A stretch of 64,000 nucleotides of DNA, taken from NCBI GenBank assembly GCA_022828595.1, contig JAKGHH010000006.1:10974633-11038632 (forward strand), read 5' to 3'. A model generated the notes under the pieces. The model worked only from the letters and a program-made list of their open reading frames with translations, had not been told where the DNA came from and ran no database searches. Shown here one piece after another: positions 11,935 to 22,429 of the stretch (within the stretch, counting starts at the first letter, position 1; every line of letters starts with the position of its first letter). The DNA is from Nelumbo lutea. Lineage: Eukaryota > Streptophyta > Magnoliopsida > Proteales > Nelumbonaceae. The translations under genes were made by a program, and so were the position numbers.

Positions 11935-13868
11935 TCTAATTTGAAAATCAATTTTTATAAAAGTTGTTTTTTGGTATAAATATGGAAGAGAGAGATAGAT
12001 TGTTGCAGGTGCTCAAGTTTTGGAATGTGAAGTAGTTCAATAGACTTTGACTTATTTGGGGTTACCTTTAGAGATAATCCAAGAGGAAGTAATTTTTGGA
12101 ATCCCGTGGTTAAAAGATTCACAAAGAATTTGGCATCTTATAGATGAGTTACTTATCTTTAGGGGGAAGAATTTCATTTATTAGGTTTACACTTGTTAAC
12201 TTATCGGTGTATTTCCTATCAGTATTTAGGATTCCTAAAGGGATTAGCAGAATACTAGAAAATTTGATGAAAGATTTCCTTTGAGAGACAGGTGAGGAGA
12301 GGAATGACCATAAAGTAAAGTGGGAAGTGGTTAAGAGAAATAAGAAGTTTGGTGGATTAGGATTAAGGAACATCCAAAAACAGAATATTGCTTTGTTAGT
12401 GAAATGGTTGTGGAAATTTCCAATGGATAGAGACAAGTTGTGGACAAAAGTAATCATTAGTATTTAAGGGCTTGCAACTGATGGCTAGGACTCTCGAATT
12501 TTGGCTAGGGATACTAGTGCTTCTCCTTAGAAATCCATCCATGCAATTTCACCGTCCTTCTTGTCATTTGTTAGGTGTAACCTTTGCTCCAGAAATCTTG
12601 TCAAATTTTGGGAACATGTTTGGTTAGGTAACTCTCCTATAAAGGAGTAATTCCCCTCTTTTTGCCATTTCCAGTTGTAGGGATGAGCCCATTTCTTCTT
12701 TCCTTGTTCCCTTTATTTCAATGTCTAGGTTTACTTAGGACTTAGGATTTAGGAGAGGGCTACACGAGTCAGAATTAAGTATTGTCTTGTCACTTGTCCA
12801 AAAGTTGGAAGGGGTTTTCTTGAATCCAAACAAAAGGGATTGTTGAATATGGACTCTTTCTTCCTCTCAATCCTTCTCTTGTGCCTCTTTTTTCTCATCC
12901 TTAGTTCAGCCAATGGATAGCTTGGGGATGCCTTTTCCTGTTAAGGAGGCTTAGAGTAAGCCTATCCCTCCTCGAGTTAGAGAATTCTGGTAGGAAGCCT
13001 TTCTGGAGAGAATTAACACCCATGATTTACTTCAAAGAAAATGATCCAATTGGTGCTTGTCCCCTAACTAATGTTCTCTTTGCAAGGCTGAAGGTGAGTC
13101 TTGCTACCACTTATTAATTTCCAACCCTTTTATTTCATCAATTTGGGAATGGTTTCTCTCTTTGTTTGTATGCAGATGGAACCCCCCACCAAACGTACGA
13201 AGCCTGTTTGCCTCTACCTTTGTTAGTTGGCCGAAGAAGACGGGAAGATCATTATGGAGATGCACAGGGGCGGTTATGTGTTGGACAACTTGGGAAGAAA
13301 AGAATTAGAGGATTTTTCTTGATAAGAAAAGTAGAGTTACTCTAATTGACGTCATTACAATTACGGTGATCCATTGGGTAAAGTCTTTGGATTTCTTTGA
13401 GGGGGTCCATGTAGATGATTTGGTGATAAATTGGATGGAAGTTGTTGACTCCACTCCTTTCAAGGTTGGCCTAACTCCAAGTTGGTGCCCACCTTCACAT
13501 GGTTTTATTAAGCTGAATTTTGATGGGAGTAGTGAAGGAAATCCGGGCCCTTCTAGCATGGGGGAGTTTTTAGAAATGAGGAAGGAAGAATCATAGCCAT
13601 TTACTAGGGTCTGATTGGGGTGGAAGACTCTATGAGGACTGAAATAATGCTTGTGTTGGAAGGCCTCCAAAGGGCTAAAGGACTGCACATTCATAAGCTT
13701 CTAATTGAGAACTCAAAGTTAGTTATTGAGTGGTTGCAAAAAGAAGAGGTTGGGTGGTAGAACTATATTAATGAGAAAAGAAGGATTAAGTGGTTGTCTC
13801 AAGGAATGGAAATTAATGTACAATGGGAGAAGAAGAATGCTAATTCCTTTGTTGGTACTTTAGCAAAT
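11935..13868 (+). pseudogene. LINE-A reverse transcriptase C-terminus and RNase H domain
   Basis: Continues LINE-A after the insertion. Blocks in order: NLKINFYKS (11937 on), an S-I-D-F/YLGLPL-like block with NPRGSNFWNPVVKRF at about 12080-12120, KKFGGLGLRNIQKQNIALLVKWLWKFP (12345-12425, frame open), a zinc-knuckle-like C-L-C-K-A segment (about 13070), and the RNase H start FIKLNFDGSSEGNPGP at 13504-13551. The last recognisable residues (ANSFVGTLAN) are at about 13838-13868, where the second insertion cuts it. Stops and frameshifts throughout. The order matches LINE-C at 53842-55841, which serves as an internal reference. Confidence 0.8.
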
Positions 13869-15553
13869 TGTAGCTCAAAATTCACCCGTTTAACCCCCAT
13901 CAATCCTAGATCATATTTCAGCAAATCTCATTAATTAGAACTTACCATTTATCATCATAACTTCACATGACCAATCAGACCTTGCCATTGTATTCGGAGA
14001 CCCCAAAAACCCCATCATGTCAAATTTCATGATCAAACACCTCTGTTTGACCATTGAAAGAGTAAGATTCCATTTCGAGCCCTCTCGTTGATGGGAAAAC
14101 CATAAGCTAAGGCCATGATCTGAACTAAAGCAATCAATATATACCTCTTATGAAAGATCCATCACTTCCATTAGATTCAGGATGATCAAAAGTGCCAACC
14201 CACCAAATTTCATCCCAAAATTCCCCAATTTGACCCTTCATCAAGCAAATATTCTATTTCAGCAAATCTCGTTGACCCAAACTTCTCAGCCATAAATCTC
14301 AATCATCCCGGCCCAATTTGTCCAAGCAGAGCTCACCACTATGTTTAGAGGCCCAAAAACCCTAGCATGCCAAATTTCATGAACAGACTCATCTGTTTGA
14401 CCGTTAAACTAGAAAGACACAATTTTAATGCACCTGATTAAATTGCCATGTCATCTATCCCAACCTAAAACCTCAAAAGGGTGATGGATGATGTCAGACC
14501 CATTCTTGACTCATTAAGACACTTAGACCAATGAAACAATGCCTAGTAGGCTTAAAAAGCTCAAAATACCAAACAGACCCCCACTTAAAGCTAAGAAAAG
14601 ACAAAACCACATTTAGAAGTTCATCAAATTTACGTTTTTTGCCACTATCAGCCCCAAATACGGGACTACAATGTCTGGCACGCCCCAAGCTCCCATTGGA
14701 CGCACAAAACCCATGAAAACCACCCCCAAATCAAATAAAATATTTCACCAAATAGGTAAGCTTGACTGGGCATCCATTTTTTCAAAGAATCTTTGCCTAT
14801 TTGTATGAAAAACCTCTATTGAATCCCAGTCACTGTAGCTGAACGAATTCAGACCTGACCCCCCTCCCTTTCTCTATAAATACTGACCTAATCCGAGCTC
14901 AAAAAGGAGGGAAGAGAGGAAACCTGAGGGAGGTCCCTAGAGAAAGAAAAAGGTCGAGAGAAAGGAAAGCATTTTTCCCAAATTTTGTCTTCCAAACTTA
15001 ACACCAAAAAGCTCAACTCAATTCTATGCCTTACTCAAGTTTCATTTAAAATCCTAGCTGTTGGAAAACTTTCGACAAGGTACATACAAAATGGTGAGTC
15101 CTTTTTTAGTTTTCCTGGGTTGCTTGTGGTTTTAAAATGTTAGAGAACCATTGCTTGCAATTCCACCTTGACTGAGAACAAAGGCAGAGAGGCGAGGGTC
15201 TTGGGGAAATTAGTTCCTAAGACCCTATAACATCACCTCAAAATAGGTCTTAGGAGAAGTTGAAAGCATGTTCCTCCAGATTTAAGAAATTCTTGCAACC
15301 ATTTCTGTTTTTTCCCGAAAGAAGCTGAGCCTAAATAACTGTCATTTCGGGCTACTAAAGCAGCTTGGAGAGAGGGGTGCCTAATACCTTCCCTCTCCCA
15401 ATCCTTGGGACCTAAAATCTCTTGGTTGTGTACATTTTCCATGGAGGATAGAGTCACTATCAAAGACTTAAACTGAGTTTTCAAACCTGAAAATGAGGGC
15501 CCATTTCCTCTAAAAAAATGGGTGGCAACTCCAACTCTTTAAGCCAACCATGA
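13869..15553 (+). mobile_element. Long LTR-like repeat inserted in LINE-A, plus orientation
   Basis: Second member of the family found at 6901-11929. It begins TGTAGCTCAAAATTCACCC (decayed TGTTAGCACCCAATTTT) and has TATA (tctctataaatact, 14871-14884). It then carries GGTGCCTAATACCTTCCC at 15369-15386 and GGTGGCAACTCC at 15521-15532. After about 20 more bases the LINE 3' tail resumes. A clean target duplication was not found (candidates are CAAAT and CAAGG). No gag or pol. About 1.7 kb, so it gives the family's approximate full length without later insertions. Confidence 0.6.
14871..14884 (+). promoter_or_regulatory. TATA box of the LTR-like repeat
   Basis: tctctataaatact is a canonical TATA context. 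An equivalent TATAAATA lies in the minus-strand copy near 10775 at a similar distance from the element start. Confidence 0.5.
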
Positions 15554-15700
15554 GCTTCCCGGAACTCACAAGGTTGTTCTATAATCCTGTAATCATTTTT
15601 TTGGGGGTGAGAGAGAGTTAAGAAAGTTTATCTCCCCATCTATCCTCTTTGTACATCTTTCTTTATTATTAATGAATAAGTTTTTGTTATTCATCATATA
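15554..15700 (+). mobile_element. LINE-A 3' tail
   Basis: The sequence taagaaagtttatct followed by tttattattaatgaataag matches the 3' tail of LINE-C (55765-55840: taagaaagtttatctt, then attaattaatgaaatg). This shows that the LINE interrupted at 13868 ends here. Confidence 0.7.
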
Positions 15701-15716
15701 TATATATATATATATA
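15691..15716. repeat. (AT)n microsatellite
   Basis: Alternating AT directly between the LINE-A tail and the copia LTR fragment. Confidence 0.9.
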
Positions 15717-16175
15717 TGTTAGACAGTGTATGCCCTTAGCTCCAATCGGATTGATGTACTTTTGACACTTATAGTAAATGAATAATAGTACATAATTGAT
15801 TAATGTTATTATGATGTGTTTATGTGTAATACCCTTAAACTGGACACTTATGAGACTCGTGTTAGTTTAGAATCTTCACGGCCGTTGGATAGACCTGGGG
15901 AGGTTTATCCTGCCAAGGCTGACACTAATGTGCTGCCAAGTTAATTGGAGTGGCTTGCCTCAGCTACCATGAGACCTGAAGCACATTTAGTGTGGGTTTG
16001 TTTGAAACTCTGAACCGGACCATTTTCCAATTATGCCCTGGACCTTGGAGACAAATGGGCAAAACTGGAAAGTTACACCTAACCCCTAGGCTCGATTATG
16101 GTACTACACTAGGTGTTGGATTGGGCAGTCTTCGATATGTTAATCAATGAGATCCTTAGCGGGGATCATAGTTTG
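15717..16175 (+). mobile_element. Copia LTR fragment, same family as solo LTR 41026-42983
   Basis: Starts TGTTAGACAG. It matches the reverse complement of 42983 to about 42520: atgcccttagct, actcgtgttagttt, ccgttggata, aggtttatcctgccaaggctga, and ctaggtgttggat followed by gagatccttagcggggatca. Similarity stops near 16170. Confidence 0.8.
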
Positions 16176-16237
16176 TTACGACTATGATCAAAAAAATTAC
16201 TTGATAAAAGCCATGAATAGTGATGAAAATCTCGTCA

Positions 16238-16440
16238 CTTATACGAAAGCTATGTTGGACAAAGATTCCTTGAAGTAGGTAGATGCCATGAAATCCGAGA
16301 TTGACTCAATGGAGACCAATAAAGTTTGGACTCTTGTATGCCTACCCCTGGGGTGAAAGCAATTGATTGCAAATGGATCTACAAGAGGAAGAAGGGCCAT
16401 GATGGTAAGATTGAGACCTATAAAGCTCATCTTGATTCCA
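16238..16440 (+). pseudogene. Copia reverse transcriptase fragment
   Basis: Reads TYTKAMLDKDSLK*VDAMK, then SEIDSMETNKVWTLV and, after a frameshift, GVKAIDCKWIYKRKKGHDGK and IETYKAHL. This is the start of the copia RT domain ('W..AM..Ei.sm..N.vW.LV..p.g.k.igCkWIyK.K'). It is separated from the LTR fragment by only about 60 bases, so gag, protease and integrase are deleted. The wording resembles Tork/Angela-type elements; that lineage is inference. Confidence 0.75.
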
Positions 16441-16559
16441 TATTTTCTTTCCTTTCCTGCTTAATTCTCTCAGACGACATCCCTCCATAACCTCTTTTAC
16501 TGATGAGTGAAAGACCAGCATAAATTAATCACCTAAAGAAACAAAGCCTAGAGCCTCCA

Positions 16560-17110
16560 TGCAAGAGGGCAATGAAGGACAGGTGATCAGCACACTGTCT
16601 AGTGGTTATAGAAGAGACAGCTGCATGAAGGAATCAGGTTCTCCTCAGTCAAACAGTTATTGAGTACTGCTTTCCAGATCAAAAATGCCACCTTTAAAGG
16701 AATTATATGGTTCAAGACACCTTGAAACTTGAAAGGGATACCATTCCCACTATCACCCATCATACCATTTGGACAAGACTTCACTGAAAACAAGCCCAGA
16801 TGCTTCCATTTCTACACCCCTTTATCAGCTACACCAATTTTAGGTATATGAGACTGGACTTTCAGAAGAAACTCGGTCATCTCCTCCAATCCAAATCTAG
16901 CAGATTTCTTCGAAACTTTGAGGTCCAACATGAGAATTAGTAACTTCATAACAGTCTTTTCAAGAACTTCCTTACATTGAAAAAGACTTCTTAGGGGCCT
17001 TTGGTCACACCAAGCATCATACCAGAAGCTAATTCTGGTTCCATATCCCACTTTGTAATGGATGCCTGCTAACAAAGCATCATGCGTTGGGCCTCCAAAA
17101 CGTCTAGGCA
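16560..17110 (-). pseudogene. LINE-B reverse transcriptase C-terminal scrap
   Basis: On the minus strand, 17111-16812 reads IHYKVGYGTRISFWYDAW, the 'v.nG..i.fW.D.W' block of plant L1 proteins. 16793-16599 reads HIIPLKVAFLIWKAVLNNCL then TEENL, the reverse-transcriptase zinc-binding (zf-RVT) block. A stop and a frameshift lie between. No RT core is present, so this is a small 5' and 3' truncated relic. Confidence 0.7.
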
Positions 17111-17413
17111 ATCACCTAGTCACTACTCAGTGCAATACTTTAACTACACTGATAAGGTATAATTTTTCTTTTAGCTAAAAGGTTAGTATTATTCACTAAA
17201 CCAATAAATTTGAAAAAACAAAATATACGCACTTCAGAATATAAATTAAGAATTAAAGCAGCACCAGTAAGAATTGCCAAGTTAGAGCATTATCTGAAAT
17301 ACTATAAAAATTAGAATAAATAAAACAAATTCCAAAAATTTTAACAGACAACCCATTTCAGAACGTTTAAAGAGAAACAACGTCAGACACGAGAAACAAG
17401 AGGAAGAAATTAC

Positions 17414-17700
17414 CGATATGCCTAACCAAGCGTAGGTTCTTTACCTTTCCATATCTACTCATAGCCTACAAGAAGAAACAAGGCTCACCAAAATCAATTT
17501 CAAACTAAACAATAGAAAAAACTAAATGAGGGAGTACCTTCCGCAGCGTATCTTCAGTGCCCAACAAACAAAGCACAATAAGGATCTCCCCAGTAAATGG
17601 CATTGTCATGAGGAAAAATATCTGTGCCGTCAATACTTCCGGCTTGGATTGGATGGTAGGAATCTGCATAAAAAACTGAGTTTATGTTGCTGGACGCCAT
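17414..17700 (-). pseudogene. U11/U12 snRNP 35 kDa protein, decayed exons 1 and 2
   Basis: Exon 1 (17700 to 17538) starts [20 protein letters not shown], then GSIDGTD, the N-terminus typical of the plant U11/U12-35K protein. A one-base loss follows. About 24 codons that normally follow DNAIY are missing, [11 protein letters not shown] is readable in another frame, and a short deletion precedes TEDTLRK, which ends at a GT donor. Exon 2 (17465 to 17414), after TTGTAG, reads AMSRYGKVKNLRLVRHI and ends in phase 1 at GTAATT. Exon 3 is not found below it; LINE-B follows instead. Exons 3-7 of this gene lie at 34.8-56.1 kb on the same strand, so this piece is downstream of them and is best seen as a broken duplicate. 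Confidence 0.8.
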
Positions 17701-18066
17701 TCCTTTGTAGACTCTCGCCTGTGTATTCTGTTTCTCGTATCACTATTTCAATGTACACGGAAATTCGAAGCCCACTCCCACGGTACTATTCCTACGAATG
17801 GAGTAGGAATCCAAAACTGCAAAAGTCTGGATAAATTCCAAGGTGACCAGATCCAAGAAATTCTTCCCAAAAATTATTTAGCAGCAAGCAAATTAATGAA
17901 TTGTTCCATAGGGTTCCAAAAAAAATGTGCATGTACATGGATATATATGAGAAAATGGGATCATACCTCATAGAGATAACTTTTGTACCAAAGGGCTCCA
18001 TACATGCACCTGTACATGAATACATGTAAGAATAGGATCATACATATAAATGAATACATCTACGCT

Positions 18067-19639
18067 CTAGCCATGGCTTCTAGGATCAACAACCCGATGC
18101 ACCTTCCTAGATTCGGCACTTGAGTACTGTCCAACAACCCGGGCATGAGGTACTGAAGCTTCACCTCGGGCAAGAGCATCCACATTTTCAAGCAAATACT
18201 TCTTTGGAAGCCTGCCTACAACATTGCCTTCCTCATTCCCCTCTCTGTCTAAGAATGCAAAATGTGGGATTCCCTCAACGCCAAACTCATCAAGCTCTTG
18301 TTCCCACTTTGTGTTGTCAACATTCAGCTTAACAAAATTCACACGGTCCCTGGATATTATCATCATAATAATTTACTATATATAAGCAATATAAAAAAAA
18401 AAAGAACTTCTGTAGAAACTCTTTAAGCAGGCAAGTTTCCTCAGATTTTTGGATGTGATTACTAATCATATTATCCAGTATACCCTACTGACCTAAGAAG
18501 TAGTACTAGATGAAGTCAATAAATGAGTTGAAAACATGTTGAAGTTCAAAGGATATTACTTGTACTGCTGCTCAACTTTAGACGTCTGGAGCTAATTCTC
18601 GACAAACTTCACACCAATCTGCATAAAACTCCACAACAGTGGGCATCCCATTTGAGAGAGCCTAGAAAGCAAGCAAACCAAAAAGCAGTCATGACAAGCA
18701 AATGAGAGAACAGAAATGAAATAGTAACAAGCCGGTATCCTTTCATGTCTCCAAGACAGATAATTCTACACCTCTTAGGCCTTCACCAAAGATACCAAGC
18801 TAGAAATCACTTAACATCTGATGATGGTCGGCAAGATAGAAGGAAAGATTCAGAAAATGTTTAAATATGTAATAGGTAAGCTTAGAAAGTATTAGAGAGA
18901 TAAAAGGAGCAGGATATTGTGGTATGGAAATATATGCCTAGAAGTGTATAAGCATGTCTGTGTAATTCAAAGAGGGTAGTGGGTACTCTGTTGCTCAATT
19001 CATAATTCAAAAGCCATGTTGGTTGTCTTCAGTCTGGCCCAGTTGGCTCATCTATTGAAGCACCCAAAATTTCAGCCAAGCTAGACTTGAGTTGTCTTAG
19101 GCTCTTAGCTTTGGTCGATGTAAGGACAGCTGGAGTCAGTAGAAACAGATCTATTCAGAACTCATCAAAGTGGACTTGGTTGACCTAGGAAGTCAGAAGG
19201 TGTAAAACTATATGTCATCACCTAGAAATTAAAGATCAGGATGAAACCTAGATCTTTACTTTTATTCCATATTTCAGTAAAGCTAGTGATTAAGGCTGTC
19301 CAACTCAGGTTCCTACTACCACTACATCATCATTGTAACAACATAAAACTTGTCAAAAGGGGGAAAGTGACAAACTTATAAGAACTTAGGAAGAATAGAT
19401 CATATAATGTGTCAAGAAACCTCTTCATAAGGTACAGCAGCAGCTGATAGGTCCTTCAAAGAAACACCAAAATCTAATCTTGTTGATAAGAAAAGTCCAA
19501 CTGCTGCAAGTGTGGAAGCCACAGCTATCGGCTTATTGATATTTTTGTTCGGGAATTCGGGAAAAGCAGTATTTGAGGAAGTTTCAGTCACTTGGCTGGT
19601 TTTATCTTTAGCTGAACCAGGCTCAATAAGTAGCTCATC
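18067..19639 (-). pseudogene. HCF164: Thioredoxin-like protein HCF164, chloroplast (exons 2-4, frameshifted)
   Basis: HCF164 is a thylakoid-membrane thioredoxin-like protein needed for cytochrome b6f assembly; it passes reducing power to the lumen. Three exons fit with GT-AG borders. 19639-19421 (73 codons) has an acidic spacer, FPEFPNKNINK, a membrane span at about residues 37-55 and LDFGVSLKDL. 18661-18560 reads ALSNGMPTVVEFYADWCEVC then RELAPDV. 18349-18067 reads DRVNFVKLNVDNTKWEQEL, then FGVEGIPHFAFLDREGNE, ending VDPRSHG-stop. Against the expected D-V-Y-K-V-E-Q-Q-Y, two bases are missing at about 18580, throwing the rest out of frame. The transit-peptide exon was not found. It is either a pseudogene or carries a sequence error; all other exon sequence is well kept. 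Confidence 0.85.
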
Positions 19640-22063
19640 CTGGACCAAAATGCGAAATAAGGATATGAACATCCTGTTAAACATGAATTACTGGAACAAA
19701 ACAACACAAAATATAGGGCAAAAAGGAAAGGAAAGAAACAATTTTTAATAACAATTTTGTGTTCAGGAATGAAAACATTACAATTTGAAGCAAAAAAAAA
19801 TCCTTTTGTAGATCAAAAGACTAAAAATATTAAACAATTCCTCTTATTGATAAAGACATTTTGTGTTAAAATTTACATTGATGTGAACTTGTAAGTTACA
19901 AGAAACCTTCGCAGTACATTATCTTTGGTCTCCAGTGTCAACCAGTTATGACTTCAAAACAAAGGAGGCCATACACATTTGTAATGTTCTTATTCATCAT
20001 AATCAGATGATCAACTGTTGGAATTTTATCTAATTGTACTGTCAAATAAGGAAAAAAGTCACTTTGGTTAGCAATGGAGACCAATAAACTAAAAAAGCTA
20101 AGGAATCTGTCCCTCTGCATTTTAGAGTTTTAAATAAAGATCTATCTGTGAAGATGCCTTTGATTCCCTGAACAATAACTTCCCATCTACCTCCATTATG
20201 ATAGGACAGGAGCCTTCCGAGCAACTTGTGAGAAATCATGCTACCTCCTTATCATTTGGGAAACAATAGAACAGGGAATTCCATACCACTGGTCAAGAAT
20301 GATACAATAATGCCATCCACCAAATTTTCTTCATCTCTTTCCATTTAGAACAGGTGTGGAAATTGCTTACTTAGGGAGAACATGGTCACAACCTCACAAT
20401 ACCTGATTCTACTCACATTTGTGATCTCTGTAAGCAATATGTTTATGAGTGAGCAGAACTTTTTACTATTACTTATTACACACTTCTGTAGCTATTTGTA
20501 ACTTTTCTGCCATCCAGACAAGCTATTTTGCTTGAATAACTTTATGCCATAATATTCATTTTCTTACCCATATCTTCACAAACAGCAAATCAACTTGAAG
20601 GGAATGGCAAATACCAAAAGATGCTTGCTTTCTATACATGATATCCCAAATGTAAAATGAGACAACAGGGTACTATAGAGAGAAATTGAGAATGCCCAAA
20701 GTTTTACATGAGCTCATCCCATATTGCACTGATGTCTGATAAACTTTGAAATGGTCATAACTTCAACAGGTTCCCCTTTCCTTCCTATTACACATGGATC
20801 GTGTTAATGTATTGTGCTCAAAGAAGACAATTCATTCTGGAAAAAAAAATGTTGCCTCCTTGGTGCATGCCAGATTTTAAAATTATAGAATAACATTTTA
20901 TAAGGAAGAGATCAACTCAAATTATCATTAAAACCATAGATCTTTGTTTACTTGATTGGTTTAACCACTTCGTAGAGGAAGAGGAGTTTCACTAATAGCA
21001 ATCAACCTAGTTAAAGAGCCAATACAATGTAAATTTAAGGACTTTCTCCAAAATGAAGAATTCCAATGGATAAATTAAGGATATTCCCAAACAAGTGCAT
21101 GGAAAAAGTCTCAATTGAACCTTTTAAACTTTCAGCATGTTAGTTCATGAAAGCTCCATGAAGCTGCAAATTGAGAAATTAATGGAACAGGTTTGGATCC
21201 ATATAAGTAATAGTATAACTGGACAAAGTGACAAGTTAAAACGTTAACAACCACCTTGCTAAGAAAACAACTAAATGAACTTCAAATCTATTGTCTAAGA
21301 TTAGTTGCATGAAATCATCACACAACAGAAAACAGCAGCATTTGGTCAAATGCACATAGAATTGCACAAAAATTTCTCAATTCCTAACTTGCTATAAGAC
21401 TTAAACTTTGGAAGGATAAAGGGACCAAAAGTCCATATCTTGGGACAGTCGTGAACGAACCAAGATGATGGTTTTACAAACCAGGACAAAAAAGGAAAGA
21501 TTATTACTAAATTACATGTGGAAACAAGAATGAAAAGGCCATTACTAAATTAATGACTGATGACTTCCAGAAGCAATTAAAAAATAATTTCTCTAATTGG
21601 AAAACAAAAAAAAAACATGCAAAGGTGAGGTTTCTTTCCACTAAACTAAAATAGAATACATAGGGACAAAATCATACAACTGAAATAATGTATAAGTATG
21701 TAAAATCTCCCAATACCACCTTCACATAAAAAAAAAAAAAAAAAAAAAAAAGAAAAGTGACCGCCCAGTTGACTAATACGAACAAGGACACGTTTCAGAA
21801 TAGTCACGAACAAGCAACACTGATGATTTTATGAATAAGCAAATAAATAATAAAAGGATACCGACGAACTTCGAATAAATTACCGCCGAAAGCTGGAATG
21901 ACACAGTAAGCCTCGCGTTCTAAATTATGCAGTCTCTTATCGATTGTCAACGGTAGAATTGTGGAAGTTATAGCAGACAATTATAACCAAGAAAAATATG
22001 AGGAAGGGGAAGAAACAAACAAGGAGATTAACCGATGTGGGGGGATCAATTGGGTTAGGTTTC

Positions 22064-22066
<3 letters not shown>
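19640..22066. other. HCF164 first intron and upstream region
   Basis: No transit-peptide exon starting with Met was found on the minus strand. A minus-strand frame at about 21985-21866 stays open and ends at a possible donor (CG/GTATCC) but has no start codon or known similarity. A poly-A run lies at 21727-21751. A minus-strand stretch near 20430-20200 has tryptophan-rich wording weakly reminiscent of LINE zf-RVT regions, too weak to call. Confidence 0.4.
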
Positions 22067-22067
<1 letters not shown>

Positions 22068-22095
<28 letters not shown>

Positions 22096-22096
22096 G
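22068..22096. repeat. (AT)n microsatellite
   Basis: Alternating TA/AT run of about 28 bases. Confidence 0.9.
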
Positions 22097-22429
22097 ATAT
22101 TTGATTGTCTATATTCAAATTTGAATTCAATCCCATTAAGGGTTATCCAAATTCAATTCTATTAGGACTTGCTTTATTTATGCATTAATGAGATTAAAAA
22201 ATCTACTAAAGATTTGCATTATCTATTTGAGGTCATTTTTTATTAGAATAAAAAGGCAAATTATTCTAAGTAATTTAGACTCAATTGGTATTTATGTCAC
22301 TTAACAATTTAACTGACCACAAGATTTCCCTTTGTGTGGGAATGCCATCATCCCCCATTCATGATCACATCTTTCATCAACAAATATTTTATTAACCTCT
22401 ATAGACCATTGCTCTCTTATTTTGTGTCC

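Noticed and set aside
13305..13694. 129-codon minus-strand open frame
   Set aside because: Antisense to the LINE-A RNase H domain, which reads correctly on the plus strand.
17526..17834. 102-codon plus-strand open frame
   Set aside because: It is the antisense shadow of the 35K pseudogene exon 1.
18120..18332. 70-codon plus-strand open frame
   Set aside because: Antisense shadow of the last HCF164 exon.
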